Source: CAZUDO01 sp964618895
GTDB taxonomy: Bacteria > Desulfobacterota > Binatia > DP-6
Length of the DNA: 64,000 nt
NCBI GenBank assembly: GCA_964618895.1
Contig: CAZUDO010000012.1
Span: 65,235-129,234, forward strand
Direction of reading: 5' to 3'
Below the pieces are notes generated by a model. That model saw nothing but the letters and a program-made list of their open reading frames with translations. It had not been told where the DNA came from and made no database searches. Both the position numbers and the translations under genes were made by a program. Shown here piece by piece: positions 1 to 7,805 of the stretch; position 1 is the first letter of the stretch; the number at the start of each line of letters is the position of its first letter.

Positions 1-297
1 TACAGCGGCTACCGCATGCTCACGACGAGTGCACGCGGCGAGGACGCCGGCATGGCCGGCCTGGTGATGAAGCTCCATTCCACGCAGCTCGGCTACGACA
101 TCGCCAAGCTGGCCATGGACGTGGTCGGCGACCGGGCGTTGCTCGCTCCCGGGGAGGCGACCGCCCCCGCCATGGGGATGTTCGGGACCGCCTACATGTG
201 GTCCCTCGGCGTCCTGATCGCCGGCGGCGCCGCCAACATCCAGCGCAACATCGTCGCCGAGCGAGGCCTCGGCCTCCCGCGCGACGCACGGAAGTAA
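1..297 (+). CDS. Acyl-CoA dehydrogenase, C-terminal part (5' end outside window)
   Basis: The frame is open from base 1 and ends at TAA 295-297, giving the last 98 residues of an acyl-CoA dehydrogenase (flavoenzyme of acyl-CoA alpha,beta-desaturation). The end carries the family signature around INIQRNIVAERGLGLPR (here ANIQRNIVAE). At the place where medium-chain enzymes have their catalytic Glu (IYEGT) this protein has IAGGA, so that Glu is replaced by Gly. The next gene, also an acyl-CoA dehydrogenase, begins 12 bases downstream. Such adjacent pairs often form heterotetramers (ChsE-type in actinobacterial steroid degradation), with the catalytic base elsewhere. Substrate cannot be read from the sequence. 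Confidence 0.9.
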   Translation, partial: YSGYRMLTTSARGEDAGMAGLVMKLHSTQLGYDIAKLAMDVVGDRALLAPGEATAPAMGMFGTAYMWSLGVLIAGGAANIQRNIVAERGLGLPRDARK

Positions 298-309
298 GAG
301 GCTCGCTGC

Positions 310-1398
310 ATGGATTTCGGGCTGTCGCAGGACCAGGTCCTGCTGAAGGACACGATTCGCCGCTACCTCGAGACCGAGTGCCCCACGACCCGCGTGCGGG
401 CGATCGCCGAGACCGAGACCGGGCACGACGTCTCGCTGTGGCAGGGGCTCGCCGGCATGGGCGTTCCCGGTCTGCACGTTCCAACGGCCCACGGCGGCTT
501 GGGGCTCGACCTGCTCGACGTGGCGATCGCCGCCGAGGAGCTGGGGTGGGCCTGCACGCCGGGGCCGTTTCTGGCCTGCGCACTGGCCACCTCGGCGCTC
601 ACAGCGAGCGGCAACCACGCAGTGGCCGCGCGCTGGCTGCCGGCGCTGGCCGACGGCACGGCCATTCTGACCGTCGCGCTCGGGGAAGAAGGCGGCGTGT
701 GGGACGCCGACCAGCTCGCCACCCGAGCCAGCGGCGGCACGCTCACCGGCCGGAAACCCCTCGTGCCATACGGCCACGTCGCCGACGCCCTCCTCGTCGC
801 CGCCCGGGACGACCAGGGGCCAGGGCTCTGGCTCGTGGAGCGCGGAGCGTCCGGGCTCGAGACGACGGCGCTGAGCGGGGTCGACACGACCCGCCGGGTG
901 GTGGCCGTCGAGTTGTCGCGGGCCCCGGCAGTCAAGATCTGCGCCGGCCGCGAGGCCATCGACCGTACGCGCGATGCCGGGCTCGTCCTCCTGGCCGCCG
1001 ATGCGTACGGCGGGGCCTGCCGCTGCCTCGACATGACCGTCAAGTACGTAATGACGCGCGAGCAGTTCGGGCAGCCGATCGGCGCTTTTCAGGCGGTCAA
1101 GCACCAGCTCGCGGACCTGGCCACGGACCTCGAGCCCGCGCTCTCCCTGTGGTGGTACGCCGCACACGCCCACGATCGCATCCGCGATCGCGCCGAGCGC
1201 CATGCCGCCATCGCGAAAGCCCATCTGGCCGATGTGTTCGACCGGACCGTGCGCATGACCACGGAGCTGCATGGCGGGATCGGCTTCACCTGGGAGTACG
1301 ATCTCCACCTCTGGTTCCGCCGCGCGCTCTTCGACCGCTCGTTCCTCGGCGAAGCACGGTACCACCGCCAGCGGGCCGCCGATCTGGCCGGCTGGTAG
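310..1398 (+). CDS. Acyl-CoA dehydrogenase family protein (second subunit of a pair)
   Basis: A 362-residue protein starting MDFGLSQDQ, the usual N-terminal alpha-domain start of acyl-CoA dehydrogenases. The C-terminal helical domain is recognisable by REQFGQPIGAFQAVKH (about residue 250) and HGGIGFTWEYDLHLWFRRA (about 320). It is slightly shorter than the usual 380 residues and lacks the IYEGTxxIQR end motif. It is close behind the preceding acyl-CoA dehydrogenase gene, which suggests one operon and a heteromeric enzyme. The family role is FAD-dependent desaturation of a CoA thioester; the mixed features fit the two-subunit enzymes acting on bulky (for example steroid side-chain) thioesters, which is inference. 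Confidence 0.92.
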   Translation: MDFGLSQDQVLLKDTIRRYLETECPTTRVRAIAETETGHDVSLWQGLAGMGVPGLHVPTAHGGLGLDLLDVAIAAEELGWACTPGPFLACALATSALTASGNHAVAARWLPALADGTAILTVALGEEGGVWDADQLATRASGGTLTGRKPLVPYGHVADALLVAARDDQGPGLWLVERGASGLETTALSGVDTTRRVVAVELSRAPAVKICAGREAIDRTRDAGLVLLAADAYGGACRCLDMTVKYVMTREQFGQPIGAFQAVKHQLADLATDLEPALSLWWYAAHAHDRIRDRAERHAAIAKAHLADVFDRTVRMTTELHGGIGFTWEYDLHLWFRRALFDRSFLGEARYHRQRAADLAGW

Positions 1399-1433
1399 GG
1401 CACGCGGCGCGGCGACGAGCGCGCCGCCACGAA

Positions 1434-1507
1434 TGGTCGCACGTGGACTCGAACCACGGGCCTCCTGCGTGTGAAGCAGGCGCTCTAACCAACTGAGCTA
1501 TGCGACC
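1434..1507 (-). tRNA. tRNA-Val (anticodon CAC)
   Basis: On the minus strand the sequence folds as a full cloverleaf: acceptor stem GGTCGCA/TGCGACC, D arm GCTC-AGTTGGTTA-GAGC, anticodon stem CCTGC/GCAGG with loop TTCACAC, T arm CGTGG-TTCGAGT-CCACG. The anticodon CAC reads GTG valine codons, fitting a GC-rich genome. The discriminator is A; the CCA end is not encoded (TTC follows), so it must be added after transcription. Confidence 0.96.
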
Positions 1508-1595
1508 GGAGAGGCTCGGCTCCTACTCGAATCGTTCTGGAGCGTCAACCACGATCGCCCCCTGGCTTGTGACTCGGCGCCCTGACTCGTAGCCT

Positions 1596-1949
1596 TTGAG
1601 CGTGCGACTCGTCTCCACGCTGGCCGTCGTCCTGGCCTGCGCGCCGCTCGCGGTCGCTGACGACGTGAGAGTGCCCCGCGCCCGGCGCGACGTCCTGCCC
1701 GAGGTCTTCATCCCCGTCGTTCCCGAAGAGCATCAGCGCCTGCACTACTTCGGGCGCCGCGACCGGCATGTGGTCCCGGGAGCGGTGAGCATCAATCGCG
1801 CGCCCTATCGCTGCGACGTCGACCGCAAGGCGTTCGACGACCGCGACAGCTTCGTGGCGCACCTGCAGACCGCCCACAAGACCCCGCTCGAGGAGATCCC
1901 CGACCGCATCGTGCTCCGTGATGGCCAGGTTCATTTTGTGGCCCGCTAA
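1596..1949 (+). CDS. Small secreted protein with a degenerate C2H2-finger-like segment
   Basis: A 117-residue protein beginning at TTG. Residues 1-21 look like a Sec signal peptide (hydrophobic VSTLAVVLACAPLAVA, cut before DDV). No named family is recognised. Residues about 67-92 match the spacing of a classical C2H2 zinc finger (aromatic-x-C-x2-[C]-x3-F-x5-[hydrophobic]-x2-H-x4-H), but the second Cys is Asp (YRCDVDRKAF then VAHLQTAH). It stands alone between the tRNA and the coiled-coil gene. Function is unknown; the start codon is chosen because it includes the signal peptide. Confidence 0.65.
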   Translation: MSVRLVSTLAVVLACAPLAVADDVRVPRARRDVLPEVFIPVVPEEHQRLHYFGRRDRHVVPGAVSINRAPYRCDVDRKAFDDRDSFVAHLQTAHKTPLEEIPDRIVLRDGQVHFVAR

Positions 1950-2000
1950 CTCCCTGCCGCCCGAAAACCTCGACAAATTCTACATTGACTCATAACGCGG

Positions 2001-2030
2001 TGCGTAGTAGGAGCGACAGCTCACTACGCA
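2001..2030 (+). promoter_or_regulatory. Leader hairpin before the phasin-like gene
   Basis: TGCGTAGT (2001-2008) pairs perfectly with ACTACGCA (2023-2030); inside it, after an AG bulge, GAGC pairs with GCTC around a GACA tetraloop. The hairpin ends just before the Shine-Dalgarno AGGGAGGAG (2032-2040) and the ATG at 2047. A TTGACT at 1985 is a possible -35 box. The structure could stabilise the mRNA or control ribosome access; no known riboswitch family is recognised. Confidence 0.5.
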
Positions 2031-2046
2031 AAGGGAGGAGTGTTCC

Positions 2047-2436
2047 ATGGCACAGGCCAAGTCCCGTCTCAGTATGGATGAGGTACGGGCATCGGTGAAA
2101 CGTATGCAGTCGGAAGGTGAGAAGTTGGTCGGTCGCATCCGCAAGGACGCCGGCGCCCTCGCCAACCGCACCCGCCGCGAGACCGTCAGCGCCATTCTGG
2201 CCGACGCGCGCAAGCTGCAGAGCGAGCTTCGCCAGCGCGCCGAGCAGACGCTGAAGGAAATCGAGAGCCGCCGCGATCGCATCCTGGCCACCTTGGAAGA
2301 GCAGGCCAGCCGGGTGGTCGAGCGGGTCGTGAAGCGCCTCAACGTGGTCACCCAGAGCGACCTCGCGGACCTGCACGAGCGCCTCGCGGATCTCGAGCGC
2401 CGCCTCGACACCCTGGCCAAGGAGCGTGCCGCCTAA
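2047..2436 (+). CDS. Coiled-coil phasin-like protein
   Basis: A 129-residue, highly charged, cysteine-free protein that is almost entirely alpha-helical with heptad-like spacing. The end (residues about 100-125, DLADLHERLADLERRLDTLAKE) is a clear coiled coil of the type found at the C terminus of phasin/poly(hydroxyalkanoate) granule-associated and UbiK-like proteins. Family members coat storage granules or act as small assembly factors; which applies here cannot be decided. It has a very strong ribosome binding site (GGGAGGAG) and a structured leader. Its stop overlaps by 4 bases the stop region of the convergent hyuB gene. Confidence 0.7.
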   Translation: MAQAKSRLSMDEVRASVKRMQSEGEKLVGRIRKDAGALANRTRRETVSAILADARKLQSELRQRAEQTLKEIESRRDRILATLEEQASRVVERVVKRLNVVTQSDLADLHERLADLERRLDTLAKERAA

Positions 2437-4004
2437 CGGCGGCCCCGCTTCCGTCCGAACCCGCCTCCGCCGGGCGTCTCGACACGAATACGCTCGCCCG
2501 GCGTGACCTCGACCACCACCTTGGCCGAGAGCCGCTGCGCTGTTCGCCCCACACGGATCAGCCAGTCCCGGCCTGCGGCCCCAGGCGACCCCCCCGCTAG
2601 ACCGTAGGGCCGTCTCACCCGCCGCTCGCCAAGCAGCGTCACCCGCACGGGCGTCAGGAACTCGATCTCCCGCACCACGCCGTCCCCTCCCCGGTTGCGC
2701 CCGGCCCCACCCGACCCCCAACGCCGGGCATAGCGACGGACACGGATGGGGTAGTAGGTCTCCAGGGCCTCGACGGGAGTATTGGCAGTGTTGGTCATGT
2801 GGGTCTGGACCGCCGACGCACCGGGACGAGTCGGGCCTGCCCCTGCCCCCCCGGCCACCGTTTCGTAGTAGGCGAATGATCGGCCACCCGCGGTGGTGCC
2901 CCCGAAGGCGATGTTGTTCATCGTTCCCGCGCTGGCGGCCGGAATCCGATCGGCCGCCGCCGGGGCAAGAGCCCGCAACAGGACGTCGACGATACGCTGC
3001 GACGTCTCGACGTTGCCGCCGGCGACCGCCGCCGGGAACACGGCATTCACCAACGACCCCTCCGGAGCAGCAATCGTGAGGGGGCGTGCGAGCCCTTCGT
3101 TCGCCGGAATATCCTCCTCTGCCAGCGCCGCGAAGACATAGAGCACCGCGGAGCGGGTGACGGCCAGGTTGGCGTTCACGGGGCCGCGCGTCTGTGCCGC
3201 CGTTCCGGTGAAATCGACGCGGGCCCGCCCCCGGCCGATCGTCACCGTCACGGCAAGGCGGAGGTCGCGTGCCCCGAGGCCGTCATCGTCGAGCACGTCG
3301 GTGGCGTGGTAGCGGCCGGGCGGCAGGCGCCTCACCGCCGCCCGCATGAGAGCTGCCGAGTAGTCCTGCAGGGCCGCCATCGCGCGACTCAATCGACGCA
3401 CTCCCTCCGCAGCCGCGAGCGACCGCAGGCGTTCCGCCCCCACGCGCAGGGCGGCCCACTGGGCGAGGAGATCCCCTTCCCGTTCGTGCGGCACGCGGGT
3501 GTTGGCGAGGAACAAGGCAAGCACGTCGCGCACTGGTCGGCCTCCCGCGATCAGGCGCACGGGCGGGAGCCGGAATCCCTCTTGAAATATCTCCGTCGCC
3601 AGGGGCATAGAGCCCGGGGCCATGCCGCCCATGTCGGCGTGGTGGGCACGGTTGGCAACGTACGCCCATGGTGTCCGCGCGCCGCGGAGGAAGACCGGCG
3701 CGACCGCCGTCACGTCCGGGAGATGGGTACCCCCGGCGAACGGATCGTTCAGAATGACCACGTCGCCAGGTTCCATCCTGGTATGCGCCAGCGCCGCCCG
3801 CACAGACAGCGGCGTCGCACCGAGATGCACCGGGATGTGCGCTGCTTGTGCCGCCAGATCGCCGCGCGCGTCGAACACCGCACACGAGTAGTCACGGCGC
3901 TCCTTGATGTTCGGCGACAAACCGGTGCGGCCGAGGACGACCCCCATTTCCTCGGCGATGCTGGCGAGGCGGTGATTGGCGATTTCGAGAGCGATGGCGT
4001 CCAT
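2433..4004 (-). CDS. hyuB: Hydantoinase B / oxoprolinase beta-type subunit
   Basis: A 523-residue HyuB family protein. The start MDAIALEIANHRLASIAEEMG and the following RRDYSCAVFDARGDLAAQAAHIPVHLG (residues about 34-62), NDPFAGGTHLPD and NANLAVTRSAVLY are characteristic. With HyuA it forms ATP-dependent enzymes that open cyclic amides (5-oxoproline, N-methylhydantoin) or carboxylate ketones (acetone/acetophenone carboxylase relatives). It follows hyuA by 6 bases and ends the operon. The C-terminal GGGGFGRKRGRR is normal. The exact substrate is not deducible. Confidence 0.95.
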   Translation of the reverse strand: MDAIALEIANHRLASIAEEMGVVLGRTGLSPNIKERRDYSCAVFDARGDLAAQAAHIPVHLGATPLSVRAALAHTRMEPGDVVILNDPFAGGTHLPDVTAVAPVFLRGARTPWAYVANRAHHADMGGMAPGSMPLATEIFQEGFRLPPVRLIAGGRPVRDVLALFLANTRVPHEREGDLLAQWAALRVGAERLRSLAAAEGVRRLSRAMAALQDYSAALMRAAVRRLPPGRYHATDVLDDDGLGARDLRLAVTVTIGRGRARVDFTGTAAQTRGPVNANLAVTRSAVLYVFAALAEEDIPANEGLARPLTIAAPEGSLVNAVFPAAVAGGNVETSQRIVDVLLRALAPAAADRIPAASAGTMNNIAFGGTTAGGRSFAYYETVAGGAGAGPTRPGASAVQTHMTNTANTPVEALETYYPIRVRRYARRWGSGGAGRNRGGDGVVREIEFLTPVRVTLLGERRVRRPYGLAGGSPGAAGRDWLIRVGRTAQRLSAKVVVEVTPGERIRVETPGGGGFGRKRGRR

Positions 4005-4010
4005 GGCGCC

Positions 4011-5981
4011 TCAGCGCGTGGCGAGGAGCAGCCCGCCGGCACGATCGACGGTGAGCGTCCAGCCCGGCGGAACGACGGTGGTAGCACTGTACTCGCAGAT
4101 GATTGCCGGACCGCCGAGTCGCTGCCGCAGTGGGAGGTCATCCCGGCGATAGATCGGCGTGCGCACGGGACGGCCGGAGAACACGACCGGGCGGGTCGAG
4201 ACCGGCCGGGCGCGGCCGGCGGGTGGCGGGGCATCGACAGGCAGCGTGCGTCTGCCGCCTCGCGCTCGCGTCCGCACGGTGACCACCTCGAGCGGCCGGT
4301 CCGGGTCGGCATGCCCGAATCGCTGCTGATGGAGGCGGTGGAAGTCGCGCCGCCACTGGGGCCCGAACGGGACCGGCAGCTCGTACCCCTGGCCGGCGTA
4401 GCGCACGTCGAGGCCATGCTCGAGCGCCGTCACGGGCACGCCTTCGCGGCGCACGTCGGCGCGAGCGGCACGCTCGAGCGCCTCCAGGACAGCGGCGATC
4501 CGGGCCGGTCGCGGTTCGACCACGCGCAGGGTCCGGCTGTGATCGCGGATGACCTCTCCCCCCAGCACACCCCACGCCGACAACAGCCCCGGACGCCGCG
4601 GGACGTACACACGGCGTATCCCGAGGGTCTCCGCCAGTTCCGACGCGTGCAGCCCTCCTGCTCCCCCGAACGCCACCAGAACGAAGCGGCGCGGGTCGTG
4701 TCCGCGCTCGACCGTGATCACCCGCACCGCCCGCTCCATCACGGCCGTCGCCACCCGGATCACGCCGAGCGCGGTCTGGGTGAGTGACAGGCCGAGCCGG
4801 CGTGCGATGGGGGCTAGCGCCCGCTCCGCACGCGCCCGCACGAGCCGGAGCCCGCCCGCGAGTTCTTCGCTCTCGGGCAACCGCCCCGCGATCAGATGTG
4901 CATCGGTCACGGTGGGCAGCGTGCCGCGTCCGTAGCAGGCGGGTCCAGGGTCGGCGCCGGCGCTCTCGGGACCGACGCGGAGCGCGCCACCCAGATCGAT
5001 GCGGGCGATCGATCCCCCTCCCGCGCCCACGGTGTGGATGTCGATCGCCGGCAGACGCATCGGCATCCCGTCGACCAGGGCCTCGCTACCGTACGGGATC
5101 TCGCCATCGACGAGGCTCACGTCTGCCGACGTTCCGCCCACATCGAAGGTGATGACGCGATCGAAGCCGGCCCGTCGCGCGCGATCCGCAGCCCCCACGA
5201 CCCCACCGGCGGGGCCGGAAAGGAGCGTCCGCACGGCTTCGACCCCGGCCGTGGCGGCCCCGATCAGCCCGCCGCTCGACTGCATGACCCGCACGGCGCC
5301 GCGCACGCTTCGTTGCACCCCGCGCAGGTGCCCGGCCATGATCGGGCCGACGTACGCATTCAGGACACACGTCGCCACCCGCTCGTATTCGCGGTACTCC
5401 CGCAGCAGGCGATGCGAGAGGGTCAGATGCAGCGCCTGACCCCGAAAGGCCCGGCGCACCGCCTCCCCGAGCTGCCGCTCGTGCTGTGGATTGGCGTACG
5501 CGTGCAGGAGACAGACGACGATGGCCTGCGCGCGACGCCGCCGCGCCAGACGAACGACCTCGGCGATGGCGGCGGGTCGCAGGGCCAGTTCGACCGTCCC
5601 ATCCGCCAGCATCCGTTCCCGCACGCCGATCCGGTCGGGGCGGGGGACGAGCGCCACCGGCTTGCTGGGCTGCAGATCGTACAGCCGCGGCCGGACCTGG
5701 CGACCGATCTCGAGCACGTCCTCGAATCCCGCGGTGGTGAACAGCAACACCCGCGCCCCGCGCCGCTCGAGGAGCGCGTTGGTCGCGACCGTCGAGCCGT
5801 AGTGCAGGTCGATCCGGGTACCGGACCGCACCAGCGCCGCGATGCCCGCCCGGACCGCCTCGCCCGGGTCGTGGGGGGTCGAGCGCACCTTGAGCACCTC
5901 TGCCCGCCCGTCGATGACGGCGATCAGATCGGTGAACGTCCCGCCGGTGTCGACCCCGACCAGGACCGGGGTGGGTGTCAG
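4011..5981 (-). CDS. hyuA: Hydantoinase A / oxoprolinase alpha-type subunit, probable CTG start
   Basis: HyuA family ATPase subunit, about 656 residues. The first ATG/GTG-type start in frame (GTG at 5897) would miss the conserved nucleotide-binding N terminus. The frame upstream encodes VLVGVDTGGTFTDL, the family's phosphate-binding start, so translation must begin earlier. The only plausible site is CTG at 5981-5979, sitting in a CTGA overlap with the TGA of the upstream fmdB gene. Other family motifs: HGSTVATNALLERRGA-like (YGSTVATNALLERRGA), DVGGTSADVSLV, GAGGGSIA, ADPGPACYGRG, FGGAGGLHA. It is followed 6 bases later by hyuB. Start position is inferred; a sequencing error at the start is possible. 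Confidence 0.93.
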   Translation of the reverse strand: MTPTPVLVGVDTGGTFTDLIAVIDGRAEVLKVRSTPHDPGEAVRAGIAALVRSGTRIDLHYGSTVATNALLERRGARVLLFTTAGFEDVLEIGRQVRPRLYDLQPSKPVALVPRPDRIGVRERMLADGTVELALRPAAIAEVVRLARRRRAQAIVVCLLHAYANPQHERQLGEAVRRAFRGQALHLTLSHRLLREYREYERVATCVLNAYVGPIMAGHLRGVQRSVRGAVRVMQSSGGLIGAATAGVEAVRTLLSGPAGGVVGAADRARRAGFDRVITFDVGGTSADVSLVDGEIPYGSEALVDGMPMRLPAIDIHTVGAGGGSIARIDLGGALRVGPESAGADPGPACYGRGTLPTVTDAHLIAGRLPESEELAGGLRLVRARAERALAPIARRLGLSLTQTALGVIRVATAVMERAVRVITVERGHDPRRFVLVAFGGAGGLHASELAETLGIRRVYVPRRPGLLSAWGVLGGEVIRDHSRTLRVVEPRPARIAAVLEALERAARADVRREGVPVTALEHGLDVRYAGQGYELPVPFGPQWRRDFHRLHQQRFGHADPDRPLEVVTVRTRARGGRRTLPVDAPPPAGRARPVSTRPVVFSGRPVRTPIYRRDDLPLRQRLGGPAIICEYSATTVVPPGWTLTVDRAGGLLLATR

Positions 5982-6337
5982 GTGCTGGCCGTGGACGCGG
6001 CGGGCTTGCCGTCCCCTTTGCCGTCGGCCTTGGCCTCCGACTTGGCTTCTGGCTTGGCTTCTGGCTTGGCGTCCGCTTTGGACTCGGCCTTGCTGTCGCT
6101 TGCCTCGCTGTCGCCGGATGGCTTCTCTCCGCCGTCCTTCTTGGGCCCGCCCCCACTCCCGGAGCGAGCGTAGTCAGTCACATACCACCCGCTCCCCTTC
6201 AGCTGAAAGCTCGAATTCGAGATCAGTCGGCGGACCTTGCGGCGGCACTTCGGGCAGCGGCTGAGCGGGGCATCGGTGATGCGCTGCATCTCCTCGAAGT
6301 CGCCGCACTGCTCGCACCGGTACTCGTACACGGGCAT
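5978..6337 (-). CDS. FmdB family zinc-ribbon protein with Lys/Ala/Glu-rich tail
   Basis: The first 45 residues are a typical FmdB zinc ribbon: MPVYEYRCEQCG, then RCPKC, with C-x2-C pairs binding zinc. Such proteins are proposed small regulators (first seen by amide/formamide operons) of unknown mechanism. After residue about 60 the chain becomes a low-complexity tail of KAE/KPEAK/SEAK units; the DNA there (about 6041-6064) contains two exact 12-bp copies of CTTGGCTTCTGG. The linkage to hyuAB, which act on cyclic amides, fits the amide-operon association. Its TGA overlaps the proposed CTG start of hyuA. Confidence 0.88.
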   Translation of the reverse strand: MPVYEYRCEQCGDFEEMQRITDAPLSRCPKCRRKVRRLISNSSFQLKGSGWYVTDYARSGSGGGPKKDGGEKPSGDSEASDSKAESKADAKPEAKPEAKSEAKADGKGDGKPAASTAST

Positions 6338-6347
6338 GAGTGCAGCT

Positions 6348-6707
6348 CTAATGGCGGCCCCTCACACTGTCAACGGAAGCCAGTCCACCGAGCCGCGAGC
6401 GAGCCAGGTCCATGCCTACGCCATGGACGTGCACGAGCTTCTGCCGTGCCGCCGCGCCGCGTGCGATCGACACCGCCGCCACCCGCACGCCGAGGGTTTC
6501 CGCCACCACCTGGACGAGTTTACGGTTGGCGGCACCCCCGCTGGGAGGTGCGGTCACCCGTATCCGCAGTGCGTCTCCATGGCGCCCGGCGATCCCCGCG
6601 CGTGAGGCTCCCGGCACGACGTGCACGGCCAGAACGACGCCGTCCACCCGCTCGCGGAGCCAGGGCTCGTCCTCAGAAGACACCACTCCCCATGACCAGC
6701 TGTCCAC
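6348..6707 (-). CDS. DUF167 / YggU family protein
   Basis: A 119-residue member of the small YggU (DUF167) family, seen in VVPGASRAGIAGRHGDALRIRVTAPPSGGAAN (about residues 31-62, in pieces) with the conserved P-x-GGAAN core and a trailing LV-x3-A-x-LG helix. Biochemical function is unknown; the gene typically follows yggT, as here. GTG at 6707 is chosen because GAGGG lies 6 bases upstream; this makes it overlap yggT by 35 bases. A shorter GTG start at 6686 is the alternative. Confidence 0.88.
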   Translation of the reverse strand: MDSWSWGVVSSEDEPWLRERVDGVVLAVHVVPGASRAGIAGRHGDALRIRVTAPPSGGAANRKLVQVVAETLGVRVAAVSIARGAAARQKLVHVHGVGMDLARSRLGGLASVDSVRGRH

Positions 6708-6999
6708 GTAGATCCCTCAAGCTCCCGATCAGTACGATCTGCACGAACGAGATCCCGAGCAAGAGCACGATCGGCGAGAAATCGATGCCGCTGGTGTACA
6801 CGAACGGGAGCCACCGACGGATGCGAGCGAGCGCCGGCTCGGTCGTGCCGCGCAGGAAGCGCACGATCGGGTTGTAGGGATCCGCGTTCACCCACGAGGC
6901 GATGACCGCGATGATCACGACGTACCAGTACATGCGCAGCAGCGAATCCAGCACGAAGACCACGCCGTCGATAAGGTTGAACAGCAGGCCCATCATCAA
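6673..6999 (-). CDS. yggT: YggT family integral membrane protein
   Basis: A 108-residue membrane protein with two hydrophobic segments (about residues 4-40 and 75-100) separated by the YggT signature NPYNPIVRFLRGTTEP-like sequence (here DPYNPIVRFLRGTTEPALARIRR in parts). Members are inner-membrane proteins linked to osmotic shock resistance and cell-shape factors, often next to proC and yggS, exactly as here. Its start overlaps the proC stop in ATGA (6996-6999), implying translational coupling. Confidence 0.93.
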   Translation of the reverse strand: MMMGLLFNLIDGVVFVLDSLLRMYWYVVIIAVIASWVNADPYNPIVRFLRGTTEPALARIRRWLPFVYTSGIDFSPIVLLLGISFVQIVLIGSLRDLRGQLVMGSGVF

Positions 7000-7805
7000 G
7001 TGGCCGCCAGCTCACGGGCGCGCCGCGTCGCCGTCTCCACGGCCGAGATGATGGCGTCGCGGAAGTGGTGTGTCTCGAGGGCGCCGAGCCCCGCCAACGT
7101 CGTTCCACCCGGCGACGTGACCATGTCGCGCAACTCGCGCATGCTGAGGCCGCTCTCGGACAGCATGGCGGCGGCTCCCCCCAGCGTGGCGTAGGCGAGC
7201 TGGGCCGCCAGTGCCTGCGGCAGACCACCGCGCACCCCGCCTTCGATCAGGCTCTCAGCGAACAGGTAGACGAACGCCGGGCCGCTGCCGGACAGTGCCG
7301 TCACCGCATCGAGCAGGTCTTCGCCCGTGATCGACACCGCCGCACCGACCGCCTTGAAGATGCGCAGGGTCTGCTTCAGATCGGCCGGCGTCGCCTTCGC
7401 CCCCTTCACCGCCACCGACACCCCGCGTCCCACCAGCACCGGCGTGTTCGGCATCACCCGGACCACGCGCGCCTGCCCACCGAGCCCCGCCTCCAGCCGC
7501 CGAAGCGGAAACCCCGCAGCGATGGAGACGAAGAGTTTGCGCGGATTCGCCTCCGGCCGGATCTCGTCGAGCACCGCCGCCATCATCTGCGGCTTGACGG
7601 CCAGGATGATGATCTGCGACTGGCGTACCAGCGCGCGGTTATCGCGGGTCACCTCGATCTTGTGGAGCCGCTTCAGCCGACGCGTCTGGGCCTCGACCGG
7701 GTCGGCGGCACACACGCTCTCGGCCTTGTACTGGCCGGCACGCAGCAGCCCGCGGAGCAACGCACCGGCCATGTTGCCAGCGCCGACGAAGCCGATCTTC
7801 TTCAT
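6996..7805 (-). CDS. proC: Pyrroline-5-carboxylate reductase
   Basis: A 269-residue enzyme of the final step of proline synthesis, reducing 1-pyrroline-5-carboxylate with NAD(P)H. The N terminus KKIGFVGAGNMAGALLRGLL is the Rossmann dinucleotide site. VRVMPNTPVLVGRGVS (about 113) and the C-terminal DAVTALSGSGPAFVYLFAE and TSPGGTTLAGLGALE are the substrate-site signatures. Length is normal. It overlaps yggS upstream and yggT downstream by 4 bases each. Confidence 0.97.
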   Translation of the reverse strand: MKKIGFVGAGNMAGALLRGLLRAGQYKAESVCAADPVEAQTRRLKRLHKIEVTRDNRALVRQSQIIILAVKPQMMAAVLDEIRPEANPRKLFVSIAAGFPLRRLEAGLGGQARVVRVMPNTPVLVGRGVSVAVKGAKATPADLKQTLRIFKAVGAAVSITGEDLLDAVTALSGSGPAFVYLFAESLIEGGVRGGLPQALAAQLAYATLGGAAAMLSESGLSMRELRDMVTSPGGTTLAGLGALETHHFRDAIISAVETATRRARELAAT

